Assembly (NCBI GenBank): GCA_905339155.1
Contig: CAJPFJ010000030.1
Location: forward strand, 1-64,000
Origin: Methanosarcinales archaeon
GTDB taxonomy: Archaea; Halobacteriota; Methanosarcinia; Methanosarcinales; Methanoperedenaceae
Length of the DNA stretch: 64,000 nucleotides
Reading direction: 5' to 3'
The notes under the pieces were generated by a model. It made no database searches. It was not told where the DNA came from and saw only the letters and a program-made list of their open reading frames with translations. Of the stretch, positions 27,127 to 36,236 are shown one piece after another. The stretch's first letter is position 1. Each line of letters opens with the position of its first letter. The translations under genes were made by a program, and so were the position numbers.

Positions 27127-28155
27127 ATGCAAAAAATAAAGGCAGGAGTTCTTGGGGCAACAGGTAATGTAGGCCAGCGATTTATAGAGTTGTTGAGCAA
27201 ACATCCATGGTTTGAATTAACATCTCTTGCAGCTTCCGACAAAAGCGCTGGAAAAAAATATAGTCATGCCGCAAGCTGGAGGCTTGAAAGCAAGATCCAC
27301 GAAGACGTCGGTGATATGACGGTTGTGCCTGTTGATCCGAAGCAAGTCGATGCAGACATTGTTTTTTCTGCTCTTCCTACTGACCTTGCCAAAACTGTTG
27401 AACCTGAATTTGCAAAAGCGGGTTTTGTGGTTGCAAGTAATGCAAGCGCTTTACGTATGGTAAAGGATATTCCTCTGGTCATTCCGGAAGTTAATCCCGA
27501 ACATCTTGGCCTGATAGATATTCAGCAGGATAAGCGCAAATGGGACGGATATGTTGTCACAAATCCAAATTGTACGACTATAATGATGGCAGTTACATTG
27601 AAGCCGCTAGTGAAATTCAATATTGAAAAAATATATCTTGCATCCATGCAGGCGATCTCAGGCGCAGGTTATGATGGCGTTCCATCAATGGCAATCCTTG
27701 ATAATGTTATTCCTTATATCGGCCAGGAAGAAGAAAAGGTGGAAAGTGAGACCAGGAAACTCCTGGGGGAATTTAACGGAAGCGAGATACTTGACGCGCC
27801 TTTCAAGGTGAGCGCAAGCTGCAATCGTGTTATGGTTATGGATGGCCATACTGAGGCTGTATGGGCGGAAATGTCAGATGATCCATCACCTGATAAAGTA
27901 AAACAGGCTTTCCTGGATTTTGATCCCGGATTATCCGAATTGCCAACAGAACCCACACCAGTGATCGAAGTAAAGGAAGAAAAAGATAGGCCTCAGCCGC
28001 GTATGGATCGGAACATCGGTGGCGGAATGACTGTTTCGGTAGGACGAATACGCCCCGGTATACGATATATCTGCATGGGACATAATACCATAAGAGGAGC
28101 AGCAGGCGCAAGTGTCCTGAATGCTGAGCTTCTCAGGAAGAAAAGAAAACTTTAG
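27127..28155 (+). CDS. asd: Aspartate-semialdehyde dehydrogenase
   Basis: 342 residues from the ATG at 27127 (an upstream in-frame ATG lies inside the ferredoxin gene). N-terminal Rossmann motif GVLGATGNVGQRF, catalytic Cys149 in TNPNCTT, active-site region SAGYDG-like (AISGAGYDGVPS) and late His in DGHTEAV. Reduces aspartyl phosphate to aspartate semialdehyde with NADPH for lysine, threonine and methionine synthesis. It follows a ferredoxin gene with a single-base gap, an odd partner for an NADPH enzyme. Confidence 0.96.
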   Translation: MQKIKAGVLGATGNVGQRFIELLSKHPWFELTSLAASDKSAGKKYSHAASWRLESKIHEDVGDMTVVPVDPKQVDADIVFSALPTDLAKTVEPEFAKAGFVVASNASALRMVKDIPLVIPEVNPEHLGLIDIQQDKRKWDGYVVTNPNCTTIMMAVTLKPLVKFNIEKIYLASMQAISGAGYDGVPSMAILDNVIPYIGQEEEKVESETRKLLGEFNGSEILDAPFKVSASCNRVMVMDGHTEAVWAEMSDDPSPDKVKQAFLDFDPGLSELPTEPTPVIEVKEEKDRPQPRMDRNIGGGMTVSVGRIRPGIRYICMGHNTIRGAAGASVLNAELLRKKRKL

Positions 28156-28272
28156 AAGCTAAAACCAAAAGATATAAATATCGAAATAACGGGTTAGTTG
28201 AAATTAGAAAAAACGATAGATTTAAAACGATATAAATTAAAAACAGTTGTATAAAACGGAAGGTATGATAAA

Positions 28273-29226
28273 ATGCAAATGGTATTCTTTAATAAAATCT
28301 TAATTGTGTTACTAATTTTAGCAGGAATTTCTATATTTCTTCCTGGAGTATATGCGTCTGAAAATTCATGTATCGATTGTCATAAAACGTTAACTCCTTT
28401 TATCGAAGAGCAGAAGCGGTTCAACCAGATAAGGATCCAGCATCTTGAAAGGAATGCCGCATGTTCCCTTGAATGTCATGAAGACAGGATCAGACAGCTT
28501 GCTACCGCCAATTACCAGCAATGGCAGGAATCGCTTCATGCTATAAAAGGAGTTGCATGTGAAGCATGCCACGGAGGAGATATCAAACAGGCTACGAAAG
28601 AAAAAGCACACACTTTCAAGAACACTACAGATCCGGAAAGCCCTGTTTATTATACCAATGTTCCAAAGACCTGCGGAAACTGCCATCCAAAAGAACTGGA
28701 CAATTTTGAGAACAGTACACATTTCAAGAAGCTGGAATCATTACAACTTGCACCTACATGCACAACATGCCATCATCCACATACTTTCACGGTACTTAAT
28801 CCTGAAGATTTCAGGAATTCCTGTGGGAACTGTCATTCTGTCTATAAGAATGTAGCGCCTTTCGACATACCGCTCAAAGCAGAGGATATGTTAAGAAAAG
28901 TAAATAAGTTAAAATTCAATATAGATAATGCGAGGGAAGATATTTTCTGGGCAAAGAAGAATGGGACTGATGTAGGACAGGCAGAAAAATACACTGAAAA
29001 TGCCCTAAAAACGCTTGGAGATCTTGCGCCAATGTGGCATGAATTCAATCTGACACATTTTGAGGATATAATAGATTCAGCGAATCTGGAAGTGAAAAAG
29101 GCTGAAGATATCGTTAAACCCACACCTTCGCCAACCAGAACTGAACCAGCCAGAGTGCCTGGATTCATAGGTTTGACTGGATTAATTTCGCTAATAGCAG
29201 TGTTCTATATTTTGAGAAAGAAATAA
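28273..29226 (+). CDS. Six-heme cytochrome c with archaeosortase-like C-terminal anchor
   Basis: 317 residues. Sec signal peptide (residues 1-27). Heme motifs: CIDCH, CSLECH (a CX3CH variant), CEACH, CGNCH, CTTCH and CGNCH, all in the first ~200 residues. A helical stretch (~205-280) follows, then a Thr/Pro linker and a C-terminal tail VPGFIGLTGL-helix-RKK, which looks like a PGF-CTERM signal for archaeosortase cleavage and lipid attachment. It would sit outside the membrane and shuttle electrons for the FeS/NrfD genes that follow. Paralogous to the cytochrome at 31953. An AAGGT site precedes the ATG. Confidence 0.93.
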   Translation: MQMVFFNKILIVLLILAGISIFLPGVYASENSCIDCHKTLTPFIEEQKRFNQIRIQHLERNAACSLECHEDRIRQLATANYQQWQESLHAIKGVACEACHGGDIKQATKEKAHTFKNTTDPESPVYYTNVPKTCGNCHPKELDNFENSTHFKKLESLQLAPTCTTCHHPHTFTVLNPEDFRNSCGNCHSVYKNVAPFDIPLKAEDMLRKVNKLKFNIDNAREDIFWAKKNGTDVGQAEKYTENALKTLGDLAPMWHEFNLTHFEDIIDSANLEVKKAEDIVKPTPSPTRTEPARVPGFIGLTGLISLIAVFYILRKK

Positions 29227-29274
29227 GGGCCAACAATGATGAAACAATCTCAAATTATAGAAAGGTGATAAGTG

Positions 29275-29724
29275 ATGCAGCCACATTTAAAAAGAGCTTT
29301 TACATTATTAGCTCTTGTAATAATTGCTTTTATTCTCGTAAGGTCCTTAGTCGTTCCTGAATCATTCGGACAATACGGATGGTACAGGGGAGCTTCTGTA
29401 AATGAACTCAGGGACCTTCCTGTAAATTATGCCGGTTCGACAAGTTGCGGTGAAGAGAATTGTCATCAAATAATTTATTCGGTTTGGGTAAAGGACAGGC
29501 ATAAGACCGTAAACTGTGAAACATGTCATGGCCCGGCGGAAAAACATGTTCTTAATGCAAGAGAAACTTTAACACCTGCTAATGATACTCGAGAATATTG
29601 CGGTAAATGCCACTCCAAGCGAATAGCAAGACCAGAACTGTTCCCGCAGATCGATCCAGAGACACACGGCCAGGATCTAAGATGTGTGTATTGTCATAAT
29701 CCGCATAAGCCGTGGTTTGTATAA
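29275..29724 (+). CDS. Membrane-anchored four-heme cytochrome c
   Basis: 149 residues from the ATG at 29275, with AAAGGTG 7 bases upstream. One N-terminal membrane helix (residues 8-25), then four heme sites: CGEENCH (an unusual CX4CH spacing), CETCH, CGKCH and CVYCH. Extra histidines (DRHKTV, HVLN, THGQ, HKPW) could supply distal ligands. The architecture resembles small tetraheme electron carriers next to NrfC/NrfD-type modules. It probably accepts or donates electrons to the FeS protein encoded 14 bases downstream. Confidence 0.9.
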   Translation: MQPHLKRAFTLLALVIIAFILVRSLVVPESFGQYGWYRGASVNELRDLPVNYAGSTSCGEENCHQIIYSVWVKDRHKTVNCETCHGPAEKHVLNARETLTPANDTREYCGKCHSKRIARPELFPQIDPETHGQDLRCVYCHNPHKPWFV

Positions 29725-29738
29725 AAAGGAGACATAAT

Positions 29739-30530
29739 ATGGATATATCTAGGCGAGAATTTACTAAGATCGGATGCAAAGTTATTATAGGAGCTACTAC
29801 CGGGACTGCAATTGTAGAATCTTTTATTATAAACAGTATCGGGGCTGAAAACTCTAATGCTCAGGGTGGGTATGATTGGGAGAACCACTTCTGGGGTTAT
29901 GTTATTGACACAACCAAATGCATAGGTTGTGGAAGGTGTGCCTATGCATGTAAACTCGAAAACAACGTGCCTTTTGATGAAGAAGTATACAGGACATGGA
30001 TTGAAAGATACAGGGTGAAAAAAACATCATTGGAAACAAGAGAGGAAGAAGTTGTAATAGATTCACCAAACGGTGGAATAGATGAATTCGTGGACGACAT
30101 ACCCGCGGAAGAAATTAATAAAGCATTCTACGTACCAAAAATATGCAATCATTGTGATAATGCCCCATGCGTACAGGTTTGTCCGGTAGGGGCAACGTTT
30201 GAGACAAAAGATGGTGTTGTGCTGGTGGATTATGAATATTGCATAGGTTGTAGATATTGTATTCAGGGTTGCCCTTATGGCGCAAGGTACTTTAATACTG
30301 AGAAGGGGACCGCAGACAAATGCACCTGGTGTTATCACAGGATCACCAAAGGTTTATTACCGGCATGTGTTCAGGCATGTCCTACAGGTGCGCGAAAATT
30401 CGGAGATTTGAAAGATAATAATAGTGAAGTGAAAAAAATAATTGATGAAGAAAGGATCAATCTTCTTAAACCCGATCTTGGTACAAAACCCAAGGTGTTC
30501 TATATCGGTTTAGACCGGGAAGTGAAATAA
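29739..30530 (+). CDS. Tat-exported NrfC-like protein with four [4Fe-4S] cluster motifs
   Basis: 263 residues from the ATG at 29739 (GGAG upstream). The N-terminal SRREFTKIG is a twin-arginine export motif, so the protein folds before export and works outside the membrane. Four cysteine sets follow: CIGCGRCAYAC, CNHCDNAPCVQVC, CIGCRYCIQGC and CTWCYHRITKGLLPACVQAC, the pattern of NrfC/PsrB/DmsB electron-transfer subunits. Its stop overlaps the start of the NrfD-like gene by one base (TAATG). No molybdopterin catalytic subunit is present, so it probably wires quinol oxidation or reduction to the neighbouring cytochromes. Confidence 0.95.
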   Translation: MDISRREFTKIGCKVIIGATTGTAIVESFIINSIGAENSNAQGGYDWENHFWGYVIDTTKCIGCGRCAYACKLENNVPFDEEVYRTWIERYRVKKTSLETREEEVVIDSPNGGIDEFVDDIPAEEINKAFYVPKICNHCDNAPCVQVCPVGATFETKDGVVLVDYEYCIGCRYCIQGCPYGARYFNTEKGTADKCTWCYHRITKGLLPACVQACPTGARKFGDLKDNNSEVKKIIDEERINLLKPDLGTKPKVFYIGLDREVK

Positions 30531-31723
30531 TGTTAGAGAATCTGATATGGGGTTATGTTTATCCCAATGAATCTGAAATACAATGGAGCATATTGATAGT
30601 ATTATATCCTTATATTACGGGTCTTGTAGCAGGCGCTTTTATTGCTTCATCTTTATACCATGTTTTTGGAAAAAAAGAGATAAGACCTGTGGCAAGATTT
30701 GCCCTTCTTACAGCTTTGTCATTCCTGCTTGTCGCAATGTTGCCTTTACTTGTTCATCTTGGACGTCCTGAGCGCGGTATTGAGATCATGTTCACTCCAC
30801 ATCTTACCTCTGCGATGTCAGGATTTGGTTACATATTTTCATTCTACCTGATCATTGTAGTGCTTGAGATATGGCTTTCTTTCAGGGAGGATATTGTTAA
30901 AACGGCTTTAAGTTCACATGGATGGAAAGAATTATTATATTCAAGTCTTGCGTTGTTTTCATTTGATATATCTGAAAAAGCATTGCATGAAGATGAAAAC
31001 TTTGCTAAGAAACTTGCAATAATCGGAATACCATCAGCAGCATTCCTTCATGGGTATGTGGGCTTTATATTTGGTGGTATAAAGGCGAATCCATGGTGGT
31101 CAACCCCACTTATGCCTATTATATTCCTTATGTCAGCTATCGTATCGGGGATAGCGCTGTTGATCTTAATATATATTGTGGCAATGAAGATCAGGAAACA
31201 TGCTATTGACCATAAATGTCTCCAATCACTTGCACATTACCTGTGGATCTTCCTGATACTTGATGTAACATTGGAGTTGCTTGAGATCATTAGCATGAAA
31301 TACGCATCGCGTGAAGATATCGATATTATTAACAGGCTTCTTTCCGATAAAATTGCCTTTACTTTCTGGGGTGTGCAGTTGACACTTGGAATCTTTATAC
31401 CATTTGTTCTTCTGCTCATGGTCAGCTTAATGAAGAAACGAGATACGCTGAAATTGATAATGATTTCTATTTCATCAATTTTTGTCGTAATAGGCGTATT
31501 TGCCATGAGATGGAATGTAGTGATCGGAGGCCAGGAAATATCAAAAAGCTTGGTCGGAACACTTACTTACGTTCCTGTATTCTTTAGCCGGGAAGGAGTT
31601 TTACCCGCAATAATAATATTTATACTTCCATTCATTATCCTGCGGGTCGTAACATCTATCCTGCCTCCATGGAAAGATATGGACGAAGAAGCACCTGAGC
31701 TAACTAAAGTATCAAAAACCTGA
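30530..31723 (+). CDS. NrfD-like quinone-interacting membrane subunit
   Basis: 397 residues with about 9-10 membrane helices; NrfD/PsrC family. The polar segment after helix 2 (LVHLGRPER) is the typical NrfD motif next to the quinone site. These subunits bind menaquinone at the outer membrane face and exchange electrons with the partner FeS protein, encoded immediately upstream with a one-base overlap. It is followed by a hairpin terminator, so the first transcript of the module probably ends here. Confidence 0.93.
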   Translation: MLENLIWGYVYPNESEIQWSILIVLYPYITGLVAGAFIASSLYHVFGKKEIRPVARFALLTALSFLLVAMLPLLVHLGRPERGIEIMFTPHLTSAMSGFGYIFSFYLIIVVLEIWLSFREDIVKTALSSHGWKELLYSSLALFSFDISEKALHEDENFAKKLAIIGIPSAAFLHGYVGFIFGGIKANPWWSTPLMPIIFLMSAIVSGIALLILIYIVAMKIRKHAIDHKCLQSLAHYLWIFLILDVTLELLEIISMKYASREDIDIINRLLSDKIAFTFWGVQLTLGIFIPFVLLLMVSLMKKRDTLKLIMISISSIFVVIGVFAMRWNVVIGGQEISKSLVGTLTYVPVFFSREGVLPAIIIFILPFIILRVVTSILPPWKDMDEEAPELTKVSKT

Positions 31724-31780
31724 GGCATAGACACAGAGATTTAAAAAAAAATAACTCTGTGCCTCCATTATTTTTTTCAT
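31721..31780 (+). terminator. Hairpin terminator after the NrfD gene
   Basis: The sequence GAGGCA...CACAGAG pairs with CTCTGTGCCTC across an A-rich loop, and T-rich sequence (ATTATTTTTTTC) follows. This suits a transcription end before the second cytochrome pair, which has its own leader at about 31780-31950. Confidence 0.5.
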
Positions 31781-31952
31781 AAAATATTGTTAGAAAATCT
31801 ATTTTCTACACAGTTGCATTAGTGAATATTATAGCAAACTTTTTATTGTAAGGAATCATCACATCATCCTAGATAGACAGAATAAAAAACGGATGGATAG
31901 TTCTGGAATTAAAAATACTATAGTGAATCACAAATAACGGTGAAAAGTAAAA

Positions 31953-32948
31953 ATGTCTTCAAAGGATAAAAACCCAAATTCTTACGTGTATAGTTTTAGA
32001 TTTGCTTGTTTAATATTAATCGTCTTCATTTTCTTGATTGCTCCTGCCGGAGCAGCCAATTTAGAAGACTTAAATAATTCGTGTATTAACTGTCATAAAA
32101 GTTTATCACCTTTTACTGATGAGCAAATAAGATTCAATGATATCAGATCTAATCATACTGACAGGAATATATCATGCTCACTTGAATGTCATGAAGACTT
32201 TATAAGGAAAAAGGCTTCTGATAATTTCCAGCAGTGGTCTGATTCAGGCCATTCAAGTTATTTTGTGACCTGTGATGCATGCCATGGAGGCAATCCGGAT
32301 GTAAATACTGAAGCAGGATCTCATTCTCCTATAAAGAATATTACTGATCCGGAAAGTCCGATTTATTATAAGAATATTCCTGAAACATGCGGAAAATGCC
32401 ATTCAACTGAATTGGAGCATTTTAAGAATACTATGCATTATCAGAGATTAAGCGCTGAAAAACGTGCTCCATCATGTGTCAATTGCCATCAACCTCACAG
32501 TTTTAAAGTATTGAAAGCCTCTGAAATTACTCCGCTTTGCAGTGTTTGCCATAATCAAAAAGACCAGGTTTCATCTGCTAATGTTCCCAAGGATGCAAAA
32601 ATTGCGCTTGAAAAAGCGGATGAATTAAAGGAAGAAATCAGGATAGCAAGAAATTCTATCTCAGAAGCAAAGGCAAAAGGAAACAACTCCCACATTTCAC
32701 AGATGGAAATTGCATCAGCTCAAAATGATCTTGATAAAGCAATATCAGTGATGAAGGATGTTCCGTCATTATGGCATAGTTTTGATCTGAAAGATTTCGA
32801 CAGGCAAATTCAAGTCGGGATAGATTCAGCCAAAAATGCGCAAGGTAAAATAAGTGAAGTTGAACAAACCATTCCTCCTGTACCTGGAATAGGAATAGTC
32901 CTGGTAATGGGAATATTCGCAATATTATATCTTATCAGAAAAAAGTGA
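31953..32948 (+). CDS. Second six-heme cytochrome c with archaeosortase-like anchor
   Basis: 331 residues, paralog of the gene at 28273 with the same order of heme sites: CINCH, CSLECH (CX3CH), CDACH, CGKCH, CVNCH, CSVCH. Signal peptide at residues 15-36. A helical segment with AEAKAKGNN-type charged sequence follows, then the tail VPGIGIVLVM-helix-RKK, a variant of the PGF-CTERM signal (PGI instead of PGF). The last base positions overlap the region leading to the 13-heme gene, so the two are co-transcribed. Likely an extracytoplasmic electron carrier. Confidence 0.92.
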   Translation: MSSKDKNPNSYVYSFRFACLILIVFIFLIAPAGAANLEDLNNSCINCHKSLSPFTDEQIRFNDIRSNHTDRNISCSLECHEDFIRKKASDNFQQWSDSGHSSYFVTCDACHGGNPDVNTEAGSHSPIKNITDPESPIYYKNIPETCGKCHSTELEHFKNTMHYQRLSAEKRAPSCVNCHQPHSFKVLKASEITPLCSVCHNQKDQVSSANVPKDAKIALEKADELKEEIRIARNSISEAKAKGNNSHISQMEIASAQNDLDKAISVMKDVPSLWHSFDLKDFDRQIQVGIDSAKNAQGKISEVEQTIPPVPGIGIVLVMGIFAILYLIRKK

Positions 32949-32959
32949 AGGGATCTAAA

Positions 32960-34054
32960 ATGGAAAAAATATCACTTATAGATGTTATCAAGCACAGGAT
33001 TTCAAAATATAAACTTCCTATTATCATCGTATTGATCGTCTTGCTTTCAGTCACATTGGTAATTTCAGCGAAAATGCTGGATATCACTGAAAATCCTGCA
33101 TTTTGTGGTAAGAATTGCCATATAATGAGACCATATTACGATTCATGGAGAACCTCGTCCCACACTACAGTAAAATGTGTGGAATGTCATTATGAACCGG
33201 GTGTAATAGGCCATGTAAAAGGTAAAATAAATGGCCTTATGCAATTCTATAGTTATGAGACCACGGTGGAAGAATACAATGGTAAGTTATATGCTAAAGT
33301 CATGGATAAAAATTGCCTTACATGTCATGAAGATCGTATTTTTTCAACCAATGTTCCATTCACCGGAGTCAACTTCAGTCATAAGAACCATTTGCTAAAA
33401 CCAAACAGAGATATTCAATTAACATGCACAAGCTGCCATTCCATGCTTGTTATCGGAATGAAGGAACATCAATCGGTATCAGATCCATCGTGTGCGCAAT
33501 GTCATCCAAATATGGAACAGAAAGAAAGAGGGCACATAGTGGTAACAACATCTACATGTTTTACCTGCCACTTTAGAGATATCCCTGGCAATAGCTCCAT
33601 ATCTGGTTGTCCCTCATGCCACGGTCCTCCAAAAGAAACTCCCAGGAATTATACGAACTTTGACCACACAAGCCATCTGGCTCGCGGATCTGATTGCCAG
33701 ACATGCCATACAGATATATCAATAGGCGCAAATGATATTGTTCCAAAGGATAAATGTAATTCATGCCATTATAAATCGGAAAGGCTGGAAAAATATGATG
33801 ATTTTAATTTTGTACACAAGAATCATGTGACAAACAATAAGATCGCCTGTTATAACTGTCATTCTGAAGTACAACATGCACCCAGGATAAAAGAAAATCT
33901 ATGTGCCACCTGTCATAAGAGCGAACATCCAGCCGATTGGTTAAATACTCATAAGTCACAGGTATTGATAGGTAAAGTTTGCAGCGATTGTCACCAGCCA
34001 AAATTCTGCTCGGATTGTCATGCTACAGGAAAGGCTATCAAAAAAGCAATATAA
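32960..34054 (+). CDS. 13-heme cytochrome c with NapC/NirT-like membrane anchor
   Basis: 364 residues from the ATG at 32960 (GAAGGG upstream; a GTG 15 bases earlier overlaps the previous stop). One membrane helix at ~20-40, then CGKNCH (CX3CH) in a NapC/NrfH-like context (NPAFCGKNCHIMRPYYDSW), followed by twelve CXXCH sites: CVECH, CLTCH, CTSCH, CAQCH, CFTCH, CPSCH, CQTCH, CNSCH, CYNCH, CATCH and two CSDCH. NapC/NrfH proteins oxidise membrane quinol and pass electrons outward; this one carries a long extra heme wire. It completes the respiratory module. Confidence 0.94.
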   Translation: MEKISLIDVIKHRISKYKLPIIIVLIVLLSVTLVISAKMLDITENPAFCGKNCHIMRPYYDSWRTSSHTTVKCVECHYEPGVIGHVKGKINGLMQFYSYETTVEEYNGKLYAKVMDKNCLTCHEDRIFSTNVPFTGVNFSHKNHLLKPNRDIQLTCTSCHSMLVIGMKEHQSVSDPSCAQCHPNMEQKERGHIVVTTSTCFTCHFRDIPGNSSISGCPSCHGPPKETPRNYTNFDHTSHLARGSDCQTCHTDISIGANDIVPKDKCNSCHYKSERLEKYDDFNFVHKNHVTNNKIACYNCHSEVQHAPRIKENLCATCHKSEHPADWLNTHKSQVLIGKVCSDCHQPKFCSDCHATGKAIKKAI

Positions 34055-34122
34055 TTGTTTAAATGGAAGTCATACCCTCAAAAAAAATAATGTAAGGTGT
34101 GACTTTCTCCCTTTTTTATACT

Positions 34123-34374
34123 ATGAGAAAATCATTCCAATTCAGAATATATCCCACTAAAAAACAAGAAGTAGCGTTGGACAGAACACTTTCCACATGC
34201 AGACATCTCTATAATGATTCTCTTGCAGAACGAAAGCGGCAAGCAGAGCTTAACCGACTGAAACAATCATTCGATGTATTCCCGTGGGGAAAAACTGAAT
34301 GGATAAACCATTATGACCAGGCCAATCAACTCCCATTGTCAAAGACAGCATTCCATCCATTTAGCATGTGGTAA
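34123..34374 (+). pseudogene. Truncated TnpB-like (IS200/IS605 OrfB) N-terminus
   Basis: The start MRKSFQFRIYPTKKQEVALD and the following TCRHLYNDSLAERK match the N-terminal helix-turn-helix part of TnpB proteins. After about 70 residues the frame runs into unrelated DNA and stops. The RuvC-like nuclease part and zinc finger are absent. It is interrupted by, or has interrupted, the minus-strand fragment that begins at 34326. Confidence 0.8.
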
Positions 34375-34784
34375 AGTCCTACAATACATAACAAAAGTTC
34401 AGCCGATTTCAAAAGCTTATTAGCTTCTTGTTTTTCAACTCTGGGGATCCCTCCTTCCACGATTCTTGCTTTTCTCTTTAGATAGTTCGACTTCTCCACA
34501 GTCTGGCTTAAATCATCAATAGGAAGCTCTATCTTCCCAACATTGTGAAGAATAGGATAAGCCATATCCTCTATGAGTTTTCTAACATTCACGCCATTCA
34601 CATATATGTACTTCCTTGATGCTATTACCCGCCCAAGAGTTGGTTCCTCTCTTAGCAATTTTCCAATACGGTTAAGAAGGTTGATGTTTTTTCTAAGTTT
34701 GGCAATCCTTTTCTTCCCAAGTATCTTTGTAGGTTTATGGATAATTCTACCTGCTGCTACCACATCGAAGCTTAAGAAAACCAT
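34326..34784 (-). pseudogene. Fragment of an unidentified helical protein
   Basis: The reading frame is open from about 34800 to 34326. From the first ATG inside it (34784) 152 residues are read: a basic helical part (KKRIAKLRKNINLLNRIGKLL), then a region ending in LLCIVGLYHMLNGWNAV. The family is not recognised. Both ends run into other genes' sequence (DUF4386 gene on one side, TnpB fragment on the other), so it looks like an internal piece brought in by rearrangement. Confidence 0.4.
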
Positions 34785-34792
34785 GCCTGCCG

Positions 34793-35194
34793 CTACTCTG
34801 CTTGTGGTATGACCATTTCTTGCAAGAATATTGGAAGAGCCAATAAGAGCGTCATCCCTGAAGGTTCTTTGCCGAACATAATTAATAAAGCCATTGATAA
34901 CAACAATACAATTCCAATTAAACCCCAACCTGATAGCCATTGAGGAATTAGTTTTGATTGATAAAATATATAGTAATACATCAGAGCGCCCAGGCAAAAA
35001 GCGATTACCCCAAACACAAAGCCCGCCCAATTACGAACTGCTAGCATCAAAGTGCCCAAGGTCTGAAAATAGGAAGCATCCGGAGTTCCTGCTCTTACAT
35101 ATTCCTGACTTAATGTCAATAGTGATAGCAGGCCGAGTGCAGCAACAATATAGAACACTCCCACAATTATTGCGTTCTTTCTGTTCGTATTCAT
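34793..35194 (-). pseudogene. DUF4386-family membrane protein with internal deletion
   Basis: The N-terminus ([18 protein letters not shown]) and the later segments (LLTLSQEYVRAGTPDA, FCLGALMYYYIFYQ, PQWLSGWGLIGI) match the DUF4386 family of small integral membrane proteins. Compared with the paralog at 38067-38714, about 85 residues covering two helices are missing between residues ~20 and 21. Its last residues (QEMVIPQAE) depart from the family where the unrelated fragment begins. It overlaps the MDR gene remnant by 4 bases. Confidence 0.7.
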
Positions 35195-36191
35195 TTCTTT
35201 TCTCCTTTTTTGTTATTATGTCCCATAGTTATTACGACATTTCCCTTTTTGTGTCCTTGTTCAACATACCTGAAAGCCTCGGCAGTCTGTTCTAACGTAT
35301 AGCACCTATCTATAACCGGTTTTATCTTTCCTGCCTCCATAAGCTCTTTTAGAAAAATCAAATTAACCGTGCTTGCGACTGCGTTCCCGCCTTTGACTTT
35401 CTTGCCGCCTATCATTGAAGTCCATAACATTTGAACCAGCTCCGGCAGCTCAATTAAATTCACAAGATAGACTCCTTTTTCTTTAGCAAGCTCTTGCAGA
35501 GTGAAAACGACGTCTTGCCTACCACATCAAAAATAACATCATAAGTTTCACCGTTTTTAGTAAAATCCTCTTTCGTGTAATCAATGACCTTATCAGCTCC
35601 CAGGGATTTCACCATTTCCACGTTCGTGGTACTGCATACTCCGGTAACTTCCGCGCCATAGTATTTGGCAAGCTGTACCGCAAAAGTACCTATACCTCCG
35701 GAGGCGCCATTGATAAGCACTTTTTGTCCGGCCTGGATCTTCCCCAGATCCCTGATGAAATATAATGCAGTATTCCCCGCCAGGGGAACAGAGGCGGCTT
35801 CCTCCCAGGCCGTGTTGGTCGGTTTTATCGTCAGTACTCCGCCTTCGGGTATACATATGTACTCGGCATGGGCGCCAAGAGCGTCGGGTGTCCCAAAAAC
35901 CTGGTCACCTTTTTTAAATCGTTTTACATCTTTGCCTACAGCTTCAATTTCTCCGGCCAGATCAATCCCCAGTATATTTATTTTTGGTTTCTTGAAACCA
36001 AAATACATTCGCGCGAAAAGCAGGAACAATTTAGGCACAAAGGTGAAATTACGAACGTTACAGTCTGAGGTTGTTACTGTTGTAGCATGTATTTTTATCA
36101 GTACTTCATTGTCCTTGGGAACAGGTTTTTCAACCTCTTTAAGCTGAAGTTCATCCGGTGGTCCGTATTTTGTGTGTAATATTGCTTTCAT
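35191..36191 (-). pseudogene. Frameshifted MDR-family zinc-independent oxidoreductase (quinone reductase-like)
   Basis: Two frames together give a complete medium-chain dehydrogenase/reductase like the intact copy at 37103. The first runs [17 protein letters not shown] through the NADPH loop ([20 protein letters not shown]) to [16 protein letters not shown]; the second resumes in frame with [13 protein letters not shown] and ends [20 protein letters not shown]. One base is missing in the A-rich run near 35485-35495 (AAAGAAAAAGG on the sense strand). This could be a real pseudogene or a homopolymer sequencing error. The product would reduce quinones or enones with NADPH. Confidence 0.8.
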
Positions 36192-36236
36192 GAGTTTTCT
36201 CCAGGATTGTGCTATTGCAGTCCGGTGAAGCGATTG

